DNA of 64,000 nt from an uncultured Lachnospiraceae bacterium (GTDB lineage Bacteria > Bacillota > Clostridia > Lachnospirales > Lachnospiraceae), in the NCBI GenBank assembly GCA_910577275.1, contig CAJTMW010000001.1, positions 193,566-257,565 on the forward strand, in the 5' to 3' direction. Positions within the stretch are counted from its first letter, which is position 1; each line of letters begins with the position of its first letter. Under the pieces are notes generated by a model that searched no databases, had not been told where the DNA came from, and saw only the letters and a program-made list of their open reading frames with translations. Of the stretch, positions 18,261 to 26,452 are shown one piece after another. A program made the position numbers and the translations under genes.

Positions 18261-19245
18261 AACCAAAAAACTTTCCATTGCAGTCAGGATTTCGCTGACA
18301 GCGCTGCTTGCAGCAGCGTTCCTTACGGGATGCGGACAGGCCCAGTTTGCCCAGCCGTATACTGCCAGCCCGTCGATAAGCAGCTTTCGGATTGTCAATC
18401 TGGAGGAGGATGCGCAGACGGCAGTACCCTTTGCGGATAATCTGTGTGTGGTAAACGGCGATATCGGTTCTGCAAATGTGGATATGTCAAACGCTTCTGC
18501 GGCGGGACTCTTTGATTTAAACAGGAAAGAAACGCTTTATGCCAAAAACGTACACGAAAGATTATATCCGGCCAGCCTCACCAAGATTATGACGGCGCTT
18601 ATCGCCCTGGAGAACGGCTCCAGCGACATGATGCTGACGGCGTCCGCCAACGTCAGGAATCTGGAATCGGGAGCCCAGGTCTGCGGCATCAAAGAAGGGG
18701 ACCAGATGACCCTGGACCAGGCGCTGCACCTTTTGCTGATTAACTCCGCCAATGACGCGGGCGTTATGATTGCCGAGGGCGTTGCCGGTTCCTGTGAAGC
18801 CTTTGCGGATTTGATGAATGAAAAGGCGCGCGCCCTGGGGGCGACCAACACCCATTTCGTCAATCCCCACGGCCTTACGGACGAGGAACACTATACAACG
18901 GTTTATGATATGTATCTGATAATGAACGCTGCCATTGATTACGCGCTGTTCAACGAAATTATCCAGATGGATTCCTACACAACCGTATACATGGACAAAA
19001 ACGGAACTTCGAAGGAAATTACGGTAAACAACACAAATTATTATATCCGGGGAGAAGCCGAGGCGCCCGGCGGCATCACGGTGCTTGGCGGGAAAACAGG
19101 CTCCACAAGCGCTGCGGGCTCCTGCCTGATTCTGTTATCGAGAGATTCCTCCGGGAATCCCTACATCTCGGTAATCCTGCACGCTGACAGCAGGGATTTG
19201 CTGTATCCGCAAATGACAGATTTGTTGGAGGAAATAAACAATTAG
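18244..19245 (+). CDS. lipoprotein D-alanyl-D-alanine carboxypeptidase (peptidase S11)
   Basis: Low-molecular-mass PBP that trims the terminal D-Ala of peptidoglycan. The GTG start at 18244 lies inside mgsA, with AGAGGAG 12 nt upstream. The N-terminus is a lipoprotein signal (hydrophobic core, lipobox LTGC with C30), so the enzyme is lipid-anchored rather than held by the C-terminal helix of classic PBP5. Catalytic motifs are S111-L-T-K114, S168-A-N170 and K284-T-G286. The 333-residue length leaves no room for a full C-terminal PBP5 domain and membrane anchor, consistent with lipid anchoring. Confidence 0.93.
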   Translation: MKCSSKTKKLSIAVRISLTALLAAAFLTGCGQAQFAQPYTASPSISSFRIVNLEEDAQTAVPFADNLCVVNGDIGSANVDMSNASAAGLFDLNRKETLYAKNVHERLYPASLTKIMTALIALENGSSDMMLTASANVRNLESGAQVCGIKEGDQMTLDQALHLLLINSANDAGVMIAEGVAGSCEAFADLMNEKARALGATNTHFVNPHGLTDEEHYTTVYDMYLIMNAAIDYALFNEIIQMDSYTTVYMDKNGTSKEITVNNTNYYIRGEAEAPGGITVLGGKTGSTSAAGSCLILLSRDSSGNPYISVILHADSRDLLYPQMTDLLEEINN

Positions 19246-19248
19246 CAG

Positions 19249-19277
19249 TTGTTTTTTACTATATTATCACTTATAAT
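19249..19277 (+). promoter_or_regulatory. candidate promoter for the P-loop protein gene
   Basis: TTGTTT (19249-19254), 17-bp spacer, TATAAT (19272-19277). It would start the transcript near 19284, leaving the AGGAGG at 19320 intact. A second pair with better -35 (TTGTCA 19289-19294, 17 bp, TATACT 19312-19317) exists, but its transcript would begin after the SD. Confidence 0.5.
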
Positions 19278-19333
19278 TAATACAGGCGTTGTCAAATTTA
19301 CATATGGCCAATATACTTCAGGAGGGATTACCA

Positions 19334-19753
19334 ATGGTTCAATTAATAGTTGGAAAAAAGGGAAAAGGCAAAACAAAACATTTATTAGATAAGGTGAATG
19401 CCGAGGTACAGAGTGTATCCGGAAATATTGTATATCTGGACAAAAGTACAAAGCACATGTATGAACTGAATAACAAAATCAGACTGATTGACGTACCCTC
19501 ATACAAGATTATGAATTCTGAACAGTTTGTCGGATTTATCAGCGGAATTATATCGCAGGACCATGATTTGGAACAGATGTATTTTGACAGCTTTTTGAAG
19601 ATTGCATGTCTGGAAAATAACGATGTCGAACCTATTATAAAGGAGCTGGAAGTACTCAGCGAAGCATTTAAGGTATCCTTTATTTTGAGTATTTCACTGG
19701 ATGAAGATGAGCTTCCCGCTTCCGTAAAGGATAAGATTATTGTATCTTTATAG
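19334..19753 (+). CDS. small P-loop protein of unknown function
   Basis: 139 residues; I do not recognise a characterised family. The start ATG 19334 is fixed by AGGAGG 8 nt upstream; the longer in-frame TTG at 19289 has no SD. The N-terminus is a short beta strand then a canonical Walker A, G7-x-x-G-x-G-K13-T14 (GKKGKGKT). A strand IVYLDKS follows at about residues 35-41. No clear Walker B, membrane segment or signal is seen, though LSISLDEDEL near the end could supply acidic residues. It has its own candidate promoter and a strong terminator behind it, between a DD-carboxypeptidase and a HlyD-like adaptor. It could be an ATP-binding regulator of the envelope block; this is inference. Confidence 0.75.
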   Translation: MVQLIVGKKGKGKTKHLLDKVNAEVQSVSGNIVYLDKSTKHMYELNNKIRLIDVPSYKIMNSEQFVGFISGIISQDHDLEQMYFDSFLKIACLENNDVEPIIKELEVLSEAFKVSFILSISLDEDELPASVKDKIIVSL

Positions 19754-19811
19754 AAAATTACATGCAGCAGGCTAGCGCCTTTCTGCATACAATGGATGCT
19801 ATGTTTAAGAT

Positions 19812-19846
19812 AAAATGTCCCGGAAGACTTCCGGGGCGTTTTCTTG
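19812..19846 (+). terminator. intrinsic terminator after the P-loop gene
   Basis: CCCGGAAG (19819-19826) pairs with CTTCCGGG (19828-19835). The stem extends outward through two G-U pairs to AAAA/TTTT, about 15 bp in all with a small AGACT loop, followed by TTTTCTT. It ends only 14 nt before the HlyD start codon, so it may also act as an attenuator in that leader. Confidence 0.8.
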
Positions 19847-19859
19847 TAGGAGTCAGGAA

Positions 19860-21248
19860 TTGGACAGCAGCGGAAATAATAAAATCGTCAAATACAGAAG
19901 ACCCGTTAATATCAGTATGGTGATTTTTCTGGTAATCCTGATTTATACGGGTATCTGTGTTTTTTCGTATTTTACACAAAAGCATATCGAAGCGCATCAG
20001 GTAAAGATGGGTTCCTTATCCTCAAACAATGTCTATAAGGGGATTGCCCTGCGCGATGAGGAAATTGTAACCGCCACCAAAGCCGGATATGTGAATTATT
20101 ACGCCCGGGAGGGAGAGCGCGTGGGAGTCGGGAATCTTGTCTATACTCTGGACGAGTCCGGCCGTCTTTCCGAATACATGGACGCTGAAAATGCCGGAGG
20201 AACGCTGACAGGCAGCGATTTGGCAGAGTTAAAAACGGAAATTCTCGGCTTTGTCAATAATTTTGACGCCAGATATTTTTCCACCGTGTATGATTTTAAG
20301 TATAATGTGAAGGGCACAGTGCTCAAGCTTGCCAACGCAAGTATCCTGAAAAATATCGATAAAATCAACAGCTCCGGCTTATCAGAGCTTATTTCTTTCT
20401 GTAATGCCCCGGCCACCGGAATATTGATTTATTCGGTTGACGGTTATGAGGATTTGACGCTGGAACAGTTTACCGGCGATTTGTTTGACACAAAGAACTA
20501 TGAAAAAACACAGCTTATCAGCAACGAGCTGGTAGACGCCGGACAGCCGGTTTATAAGCTTTCCACCAATGAGGACTGGTCAATCGTCATTCAGACCGAT
20601 ATGGAAAAGGCGGACGAGCTGATAGAAGCGGAATTTGTCAAGGTTAAATTTTTGAAAAATCAGGATACCTCCTGGGGAGAGGTTTCCACCTACACAAATG
20701 TTGATGGCGAAATCTTTGTGAAGCTTACCTTTACCAATTCCATGGTGACCTTCTGTACAGACCGGTTCATTGATATCGAGCTTATTCTGGAGGAAGAAGA
20801 GGGGCTTAAAATTCCCAATTCCTCTATTGTGCAAAAGGAATTTTTCATTGTTCCCAGAGAATATGTCACCAAAGGAGGGAACGGCAACAGCTATGGAGTG
20901 CTGCTCGAGCGCTACAAGGAAGACGGAACGGCCACCACAGAGTTCGTGGAGACAACAATCTATAACGAAACCGAAACCGAATATTACATAGACGATATGG
21001 TTCTAAGAGCCGGAAACGATATTATAAAGCCCGAATCCACGGAAAAATTTACGATAAGCAAGCGTGGAAGCCTGACAGGCGTTTATAATATCAATAAGGG
21101 GTATGCGGATTTTAAGCAGATTAATGTTTTATATAATAATGAGGAGTATTCCATTGTGAAGTCAAACACACAGTATGGACTGAGCGTCTACGATTATATC
21201 GTTCTGGATGCTTCCACTGTTGTGGACGACGAAATGATTTATGAATAG
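19860..21248 (+). CDS. HlyD/RND-type membrane fusion (adaptor) protein
   Basis: 462 residues from TTG 19860, behind TAGGAG (7 nt). It has one N-terminal membrane segment (SMVIFLVILIYTGICVFSYF). A barrel-sandwich (lipoyl-like) half motif follows (VTATKAGYVNYYAREGERVG), and the beta-barrel region contains GLKIPNSSIVQKEFFIVP. This is the architecture of HlyD-family adaptors in Gram-positives. No transporter ATPase or permease lies nearby, so its partner is unknown. It precedes yggS and sepF with tiny gaps, which ties it to the division gene set. A role in envelope assembly is inferred only from position. Confidence 0.8.
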   Translation: MDSSGNNKIVKYRRPVNISMVIFLVILIYTGICVFSYFTQKHIEAHQVKMGSLSSNNVYKGIALRDEEIVTATKAGYVNYYAREGERVGVGNLVYTLDESGRLSEYMDAENAGGTLTGSDLAELKTEILGFVNNFDARYFSTVYDFKYNVKGTVLKLANASILKNIDKINSSGLSELISFCNAPATGILIYSVDGYEDLTLEQFTGDLFDTKNYEKTQLISNELVDAGQPVYKLSTNEDWSIVIQTDMEKADELIEAEFVKVKFLKNQDTSWGEVSTYTNVDGEIFVKLTFTNSMVTFCTDRFIDIELILEEEEGLKIPNSSIVQKEFFIVPREYVTKGGNGNSYGVLLERYKEDGTATTEFVETTIYNETETEYYIDDMVLRAGNDIIKPESTEKFTISKRGSLTGVYNINKGYADFKQINVLYNNEEYSIVKSNTQYGLSVYDYIVLDASTVVDDEMIYE

Positions 21249-21265
21249 GAGTGGGAGGCGGTATT

Positions 21266-21958
21266 TTGATAAGGGAAAATCTCGATATGGTTACCGGAAA
21301 TATAAAGGCGGCATGTCAAAAGGCCGGCAGAGCGCCCGGGGAAGTCACTCTGATAGCAGTCAGTAAAACGAAGCCTGTTTCCGCTATCCGGGAGGCCTAT
21401 GAACATGGCGTAAGGGAATTCGGTGAAAACAAGGTGCAGGAGCTGACCCTAAAACAGGAAGCTCTGCCAAAGGATATCCGGTGGCATATGATAGGCCATC
21501 TGCAGCGCAATAAGGTAAAATATATTGTGGGCAAAGCCGCCTTAATTCACAGCGTGGATTCGGTGAGGCTTGCAGAGGAAATCAGCAGGGAGGCCGTAAA
21601 AAAGCAGGTAACGGTATCCATATTGATTGAGGTAAATATTGCCGGTGAAGATACCAAATTCGGGGCGGCGCCGGAGGAAACAGAGGCGCTTGTGCGGGAA
21701 ATTGCCCATCTTCCGGGGATTCATATAGAAGGACTGATGACAATCGCCCCTTATGTGGACGATGCGGAAGAAAACAGGAAGTATTTTTCCCGCCTGAGAC
21801 AATTATCTGTTGACATAAAACGTAAAAACATTGATAATGTTAGTATGAATGTTCTGTCGATGGGTATGACAGGCGATTATATGGTTGCTGTGGAAGAGGG
21901 TGCCTCTTATGTCCGCGTAGGGACTGGCATCTTTGGCGAAAGGCAGTATCCGGTTTAA
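21266..21958 (+). CDS. yggS: YggS family PLP homeostasis protein
   Basis: PLP-binding single-domain TIM-barrel protein (YggS/YlmE/PROSC), 230 residues. It buffers pyridoxal phosphate and affects amino-acid pools. TTG 21266 (M-I-R-E-N-L) is chosen because GGGAGG ends 7 nt upstream; GTG 21251 would overlap that site. The PLP lysine is in LIAVSKTKP. FGENKVQEL, WHMIGHLQRNKVK and SMGMTGDY are family motifs. It lies directly before sepF, as ylmE does in the Bacillus division cluster. Confidence 0.95.
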   Translation: MIRENLDMVTGNIKAACQKAGRAPGEVTLIAVSKTKPVSAIREAYEHGVREFGENKVQELTLKQEALPKDIRWHMIGHLQRNKVKYIVGKAALIHSVDSVRLAEEISREAVKKQVTVSILIEVNIAGEDTKFGAAPEETEALVREIAHLPGIHIEGLMTIAPYVDDAEENRKYFSRLRQLSVDIKRKNIDNVSMNVLSMGMTGDYMVAVEEGASYVRVGTGIFGERQYPV

Positions 21959-21974
21959 TAAGGAGCGCTTTAAA

Positions 21975-22472
21975 ATGGGAGTAATGGATAAATTTCTCAA
22001 TTACATGAAACTAAATGAAGATGATGACGACTTTTATGATGACGATTACTATGATGAACCGGCAGAGGAAAAGCCCAAAAAGCTGACAACTGTAAAAGAC
22101 GAGCCTGCATCCGACGAGGAAAGAGCAGTTAAAAAAGCCCCGGCAAAAGTAACGCCGATGCGCCAGTCCAGGAAAACAGGCGCGGGAATGGAGGTATGCG
22201 TTATCAAGCCGACCTCTATAGAGGACGCAAGAGAAATTACGGAAACCCTTCTTGCAAACAGGACGGTGGTTCTCAACCTGGAAGGGCTCGATGTTGATAT
22301 TGCACAGCGCATTATTGATTTTACCTCCGGTTCCTGCTTTGCCATAAGCGGTAATCTTCAGAAAATTTCTCATTACATATTTATTATAACACCGGCTATT
22401 GTTGATATTTCTGGTGATTTTCAGGAAATTTTATCCGGTTCCTTTGATATGCCTATCAATAATGGTATTTAA
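21975..22472 (+). CDS. sepF: cell division protein SepF
   Basis: 165-residue FtsZ membrane anchor and ring organiser. The start ATG 21975 (MGVMDKFLNYMKL) has AAGGAG 9 nt upstream and forms the N-terminal amphipathic membrane helix. An acidic linker rich in Asp and Tyr (about residues 14-30) follows. The C-terminal SepF domain is seen in VIKPTSIEDAREI, VVLNLEGLDVDIAQRIIDF and GSCFAISGNLQKI. An intrinsic terminator closes the transcript. Confidence 0.96.
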   Translation: MGVMDKFLNYMKLNEDDDDFYDDDYYDEPAEEKPKKLTTVKDEPASDEERAVKKAPAKVTPMRQSRKTGAGMEVCVIKPTSIEDAREITETLLANRTVVLNLEGLDVDIAQRIIDFTSGSCFAISGNLQKISHYIFIITPAIVDISGDFQEILSGSFDMPINNGI

Positions 22473-22501
22473 CTACAGGCTTTTAAATCTGACAAAAAAG
22501 G

Positions 22502-22531
22502 CTTCCTCCTGTTCCAGGCAGGAAGTTTTTT
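22502..22531 (+). terminator. intrinsic terminator after sepF
   Basis: CTTCCT-CCTG (22502-22511), loop TTC, then CAGG-C-AGGAAG (22515-22525) with one bulged C, followed by six T. A-rich sequence upstream could make it work both ways. It ends 25 nt before the aroB start, leaving no room for a normal promoter, so aroB may depend on read-through. Confidence 0.85.
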
Positions 22532-22556
22532 ACACTTAACTGGGAGAAGATAGAGG

Positions 22557-23660
22557 ATGGATAATCGACTTAATATTTTATATGAAAAGAAACCCTGTTA
22601 CGATATTGTGTTTTCCACGGATTTTGACGGTCTCCTTAAAGAACTGGAAGCGCAAAATATCAAAGAGAGAAAAGTATGCGTAGTGACGGATTCCCATGTT
22701 TCGTCGCTTTACGGAGAGGAAATCATGGGGATTCTGGAGGGTCACTGTAAGAAAAACGTGCTGTTTTCCTTTCCGGCGGGAGAGGAGAGCAAGACGTTGT
22801 CCACGGTGAAGGACATTTATACCTTTCTTATTAAAGAGAAATTTGACCGGAAGGACCTTCTGATTGCCCTTGGAGGCGGCGTTACGGGCGATATCACAGG
22901 TTTTGCGGCGGCGACCTACCTTCGGGGAATTGATTTCATACAGATTCCGACATCGCTGATTGCCCAGTCGGATTCCAGCATCGGGGGGAAAACGGGAGTT
23001 GACTTTGACGGCTTCAAAAATATGGTAGGCGCTTTTTATATGCCCAGACTGGTGTATATGAATGTCAGCGTATTAAAAACCCTTGACGACCGCCAGTTTT
23101 TCAGCGGTTTCGCCGAGGTTATGAAGCATGGCCTGATTAAAGACGGCGTTTTTTATGAATGGCTTCTTGAAAATATGTATGAAATCTGCGACAGGGATAC
23201 TGATACCTTACTGGAAATGATTGAAAGAAGCTGTAAGATTAAAAAGCTGGTGGTGGAAAAGGACCCCTCCGAAAAGGGAGAGAGGGCGCTTCTCAATTTC
23301 GGCCACACTATTGGACATGCCATCGAAAAGGCCCAAAACTTTACGCTTACTCACGGCGAATGCGTCGCCCTGGGCGCTGTAGCGGCCGCGTTTATTTCAT
23401 GGAAGCATGAACTTCTCTCCAAAGATGAATACTATGAAATCAGAGATATGTTTGTGCCCTTTAATCTGCCGATTTCCATTGAAAATATTAATCCCGAGGA
23501 AATTCTGCAGCTCACAAAGTCAGATAAGAAAGTAGAGGGCGACTTTGTTAAATTTATACTTCTGAAAAAAGTAGGAAAAGCCATAATTGATAAAACAGTG
23601 ACGGATGAAGATATTTTAAATGCAGTTGCTGAGATTCATTATGTTGAGGATTTTGAATAA
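22557..23660 (+). CDS. aroB: 3-dehydroquinate synthase
   Basis: NAD- and metal-dependent enzyme that converts DAHP to 3-dehydroquinate in the shikimate pathway, 367 residues. Motifs are GGGVTGDITGFAAATYLRG (NAD and substrate site), PTSLIAQSDSSIGGKTG, VMKHGLIKD, and the zinc ligands in NFGHTIGHAIE and LTHGECVALGAV. The start ATG 22557 has GGGAGAAG upstream. lspA follows by 9 nt. No other aro genes are in the window. Confidence 0.97.
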   Translation: MDNRLNILYEKKPCYDIVFSTDFDGLLKELEAQNIKERKVCVVTDSHVSSLYGEEIMGILEGHCKKNVLFSFPAGEESKTLSTVKDIYTFLIKEKFDRKDLLIALGGGVTGDITGFAAATYLRGIDFIQIPTSLIAQSDSSIGGKTGVDFDGFKNMVGAFYMPRLVYMNVSVLKTLDDRQFFSGFAEVMKHGLIKDGVFYEWLLENMYEICDRDTDTLLEMIERSCKIKKLVVEKDPSEKGERALLNFGHTIGHAIEKAQNFTLTHGECVALGAVAAAFISWKHELLSKDEYYEIRDMFVPFNLPISIENINPEEILQLTKSDKKVEGDFVKFILLKKVGKAIIDKTVTDEDILNAVAEIHYVEDFE

Positions 23661-23669
23661 GGATTGATT

Positions 23670-24191
23670 ATGGGCAGACAAAGCAGACATAAAATGAGCG
23701 TACTCATTTTTGATTTATTTTTATTGTGTTTTTTGACGGCAATCGACCAGCTAACCAAATATGCGGCGGTACTAAAGCTAAAGGATAAAGCAGCTATCCC
23801 CCTTATAAACGGCGTTCTTGAATTCAGTTATCTCGAAAACCGGGGAGCTGCTTTCAGTATGCTGGAAAATCAGAAAACATTTTTTGTTATTGTGGCAGGC
23901 ATCTTTTTGTGCGTGATTACCTATGTTCTTTTAAGGACGCCGGACGACAAAAAATACAGGCATCTCCATATCCTGCTCACTGTAATTGCCGCAGGGGCCT
24001 TAGGGAACATGATTGACAGGCTCCGCCTTGATTATGTTGTGGATTTCATTTATATTTCGCTTATCAATTTTCCTGTTTTTAATGTGGCGGACATGTTTGT
24101 CACATTTGCAACAGCAATACTGGTAATTCGGGTGCTTTTCGTGTATGAGGAGGATGACTTTAATTTTCTTGCATTGAAAAGTACGCAGTAA
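23670..24191 (+). CDS. lspA: lipoprotein signal peptidase II
   Basis: Aspartyl protease in the membrane that cleaves prolipoproteins before the lipidated Cys. It is 173 residues from ATG 23670, with AAGGA 6 nt upstream; the TTG at 23664 is rejected. Four membrane segments are seen. The catalytic Asp pair is in GNMIDRLR and FNVADMFV, and the NRGAAFS motif is present. It would process the lipoprotein carboxypeptidase and LivJ in this window. Confidence 0.96.
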   Translation: MGRQSRHKMSVLIFDLFLLCFLTAIDQLTKYAAVLKLKDKAAIPLINGVLEFSYLENRGAAFSMLENQKTFFVIVAGIFLCVITYVLLRTPDDKKYRHLHILLTVIAAGALGNMIDRLRLDYVVDFIYISLINFPVFNVADMFVTFATAILVIRVLFVYEEDDFNFLALKSTQ

Positions 24192-24268
24192 AATGATAAT
24201 TGACGCTATGCTGCCGCAGAGGCTGTCAATTCAGGAGGAAGTAAGCGAAAGGACAAAAGGACGGTAAA

Positions 24269-25228
24269 ATGCACGGAACAGAAAATACCGAAACGGAGTT
24301 TGACGAAACGGAATTGAACAGTTTTTGCTTTGTTGTCACGGAGGAGATGGAAGGGGAGAGAATGGATAAGTGCTTAAGCAGCCTTGCCGGTTCCCTTTCC
24401 CGCTCCTATCTGCAAAAACTGATTAACGACGGGAACGCCACCATTAACGGTCAGAAATGCAAGGCAAGCAGCCGGGTAAAGGCGGAGGACCAATTAAGGG
24501 TGCGCGTTCCTTTGGCCGTTGCGCCCTCTGTTACGCCGGAAGATATTCCCCTTGAAATCCTGTATGAAGACAGCGAGGTAATTGTTATCAATAAACCTAA
24601 AGGGATGGTGGTTCATCCGGCGCCGGGGCATTTATCCGGCACGCTGGTAAACGCGTTGCTTTTTTACTGTCAGGGGCAGCTCAGCGGCATCAACGGCGTT
24701 CTCCGGCCCGGTATTGTGCACAGGATAGACAGAGATACCACAGGCTCCGTAATCGCCTGCAAAAACGACAGGGCCCATAACAGTATTGCCGGGCAGTTAA
24801 AAAACCACACCATTGTGCGCAGATACCACGCCATCGTTCACGGCGTGATAAAGGAGGAGGAGGGGACTGTCCATACATTGATTGGACGCCATCCGTCCGA
24901 CAGAAAGAAAATGGCAGTCCTTTCCCGGGGCGGAAAAGATGCGGTTACCCATTATTATGTTCTGGCGCGCTCGGACAAATTCACCTATATAGAATGCAGG
25001 CTGGAAACCGGACGTACCCATCAAATCAGGGTTCACATGGCGCATCTGGGGCACCCGCTCCTTGGGGATATCGTATACGGGCCGAAGAACTGTCCATACA
25101 AAAATCTGGAAGGGCAGACGCTCCATGCCAAAATTCTTGGATTCCGCCATCCGGTAAGCGATGAATATATAGAAACCGACGCGCCTTTGCCGGAGTATTT
25201 TGTCAGGCTGCTGCAACAAATTTTCTGA
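24269..25228 (+). CDS. rluD: RluA-family pseudouridine synthase (RluD-like)
   Basis: 319 residues: an N-terminal S4 RNA-binding domain (RMDKCLSSLAGSLSRSYL, INDGNATING) and the RluA catalytic domain. The catalytic Asp is in VHRIDRDTTG. PLEILYEDSEVIVINKPKGM and GRTHQIRVHMAHLGHPLLGD are conserved. It probably modifies 23S rRNA. Its position after lspA is the conserved lspA-rluD (ylyB) pair of Firmicutes. A second RluA paralogue with a longer insert is at 52352-53452. Confidence 0.93.
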   Translation: MHGTENTETEFDETELNSFCFVVTEEMEGERMDKCLSSLAGSLSRSYLQKLINDGNATINGQKCKASSRVKAEDQLRVRVPLAVAPSVTPEDIPLEILYEDSEVIVINKPKGMVVHPAPGHLSGTLVNALLFYCQGQLSGINGVLRPGIVHRIDRDTTGSVIACKNDRAHNSIAGQLKNHTIVRRYHAIVHGVIKEEEGTVHTLIGRHPSDRKKMAVLSRGGKDAVTHYYVLARSDKFTYIECRLETGRTHQIRVHMAHLGHPLLGDIVYGPKNCPYKNLEGQTLHAKILGFRHPVSDEYIETDAPLPEYFVRLLQQIF

Positions 25229-25235
25229 CAATAGA

Positions 25236-25264
25236 TTGAATTTCTCTCTATTTTCATGTATAAT
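25236..25264 (+). promoter_or_regulatory. sigma-A promoter for the cytidylate-kinase-like gene
   Basis: TTGAAT (25236-25241), a 17-bp spacer and TATAAT (25259-25264). The start of transcription would be near 25271, giving a leader of about 28 nt with GGAGG before ATG 25299. Confidence 0.8.
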
Positions 25265-25298
25265 ATACAATATAGCTTTTGAAAAAGGAGGAATTGGA

Positions 25299-25925
25299 AT
25301 GAATACTATAATTACAATCGGGCGCCAATATGGTTCTGCCGGCCGTGAAATCGGGGAAAAAGTGGCAGAGTATTTTGGCATTAAATGTTATGACAAGGAG
25401 CTTCTCAGCAGAGCGGCAAAGGAAAGCGGATTCTGCGAGGAAATGCTTGAAAATCATGATGAGAGACCTACCAGCTCATTTCTTTATAATCTGGTTATGG
25501 ATACCTATTCTTTTGGCTACAATGCGTCGCACTTTGTAGATATGCCAATCAGCCACAAGGTTTTTCTGGCACAGTTTGACACCATCAAAAAAATCGCCAG
25601 TGAGGAGCCCTGCGTTATCGTAGGTCGCTGCGCCGACTATGCCTTAAGCGATTTGAAAAACTGCGTGCATGTTTTCATTTATGCAAATGAAGAATGTAAA
25701 ATAAAGCGGATTATGGAAAAGTATAATATGGATGCGGCCAAGGCTAAGGATACCTGTATCAAAAAGGATAAACAGCGCCAGAGCTATTACAACTATTATT
25801 CCTCCAAAAAATGGGGCCGCGCTGACAGCTATGATTTATGTATTAACAGCAGCGTCCTTGGCGTTGAAGGCACCGTAAAATTGCTCATACAGTATATTGA
25901 AGATTTCGAAGCTAAGAATAATTAA
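25299..25925 (+). CDS. cytidylate kinase-like family protein, copy 1
   Basis: 208 residues from ATG 25299, with AAAGGAGG upstream; the in-frame extension back to 25200 runs into rluD and is rejected. It belongs to the cytidylate-kinase-like family (PF13189). The N-terminal loop reads IGRQYGSAGREIG where true NMP kinases have GxxGxGK[ST], so the usual Lys is not visible. KCYDKELL, CVIVGRCADYAL and KKDKQRQSYYNYYS follow. Substrate is unknown; authentic CMP kinase activity should not be assumed. A paralogue is at 31501-32127. A 19-bp stem terminator starts at its stop codon. Confidence 0.85.
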   Translation: MNTIITIGRQYGSAGREIGEKVAEYFGIKCYDKELLSRAAKESGFCEEMLENHDERPTSSFLYNLVMDTYSFGYNASHFVDMPISHKVFLAQFDTIKKIASEEPCVIVGRCADYALSDLKNCVHVFIYANEECKIKRIMEKYNMDAAKAKDTCIKKDKQRQSYYNYYSSKKWGRADSYDLCINSSVLGVEGTVKLLIQYIEDFEAKNN

Positions 25926-25982
25926 AAAAATGCTTTCTTTTACTACAGACGATAAACGCCCCGGTAAAAGAAAGCATTTTTT
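25925..25982. terminator. strong bidirectional terminator
   Basis: Left arm 25925-25943 and right arm 25964-25982 are perfect 19-bp complements, with a 20-nt loop. Runs of six A and six T flank the stem, so it can stop transcription from both sides. It separates the plus-strand kinase-like gene from the convergent minus-strand operon. Confidence 0.9.
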
Positions 25983-26013
25983 ATGAGTTGATTTGTGACT
26001 AGAGAGTGGCCTG

Positions 26014-26049
26014 CAACTATTCGCAAAACCCTTGTTTAACGAATAGTTG
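26014..26049. repeat. 10-bp inverted repeat spanning a stop codon
   Basis: CAACTATTCG (26014-26023) and CGAATAGTTG (26040-26049) are exact complements around a 16-nt spacer. The right arm and loop overlap the stop codon of the minus-strand membrane protein gene. No U-run follows on either strand. Confidence 0.6.
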
Positions 26050-26383
26050 TTTCGTGACCGGCACCCTTAAGGCTTTTTTTGTATCGTCTGCCTGGATGCT
26101 GATTTTTGTTTTGTTCCACAGCCTCTTTGATAAAATCATCTTTATCTACAAAATCAACGGAACTGTTATACTTTGTGATGAACCTGACATAATCGTCCGG
26201 CTTTGTCTGTTCCGGCTTTCTTTTTGCATTTGCTGTATTCTTTTTGTAATTGGCCTGGAATGCGTTGACGGCGTCTGTCCTGGGCGTGCGTTTTCTCCTG
26301 ATTTTTATGATATGATATACATTAAAAATAATGATAAATACCACAAGCCCGATGATTCCGGGAACCGCTAATCTGATATCCAT
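26036..26383 (-). CDS. small single-span membrane protein, unknown function
   Basis: 115 residues from ATG at 26383 (AGGAG just upstream on this strand); a longer in-frame ATG at 26443 lacks an SD. The N-terminus is a membrane span (VPGIIGLVVFIIIFNVYHII, about residues 7-26) followed by KIRRKR, so the rest is probably cytoplasmic. The tail is strongly basic and polar, with KKNTANAKRKPEQTKPDDY and a short acidic patch. I do not recognise a family. It lies downstream of dtd on the same strand. Confidence 0.65.
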   Translation of the reverse strand: MDIRLAVPGIIGLVVFIIIFNVYHIIKIRRKRTPRTDAVNAFQANYKKNTANAKRKPEQTKPDDYVRFITKYNSSVDFVDKDDFIKEAVEQNKNQHPGRRYKKSLKGAGHETTIR

Positions 26384-26452
26384 GCAAATACTCCTTTTTA
26401 TCGACAAGCTGTCAGTAAGCTGTTTTCTAAAGCACGGCAGCATTCCACAGCT

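Noticed and set aside
26014..26049. dif or att site
   Set aside because: Arm and core sequence do not resemble known dif sites, and no mobile genes or matching repeat is near.
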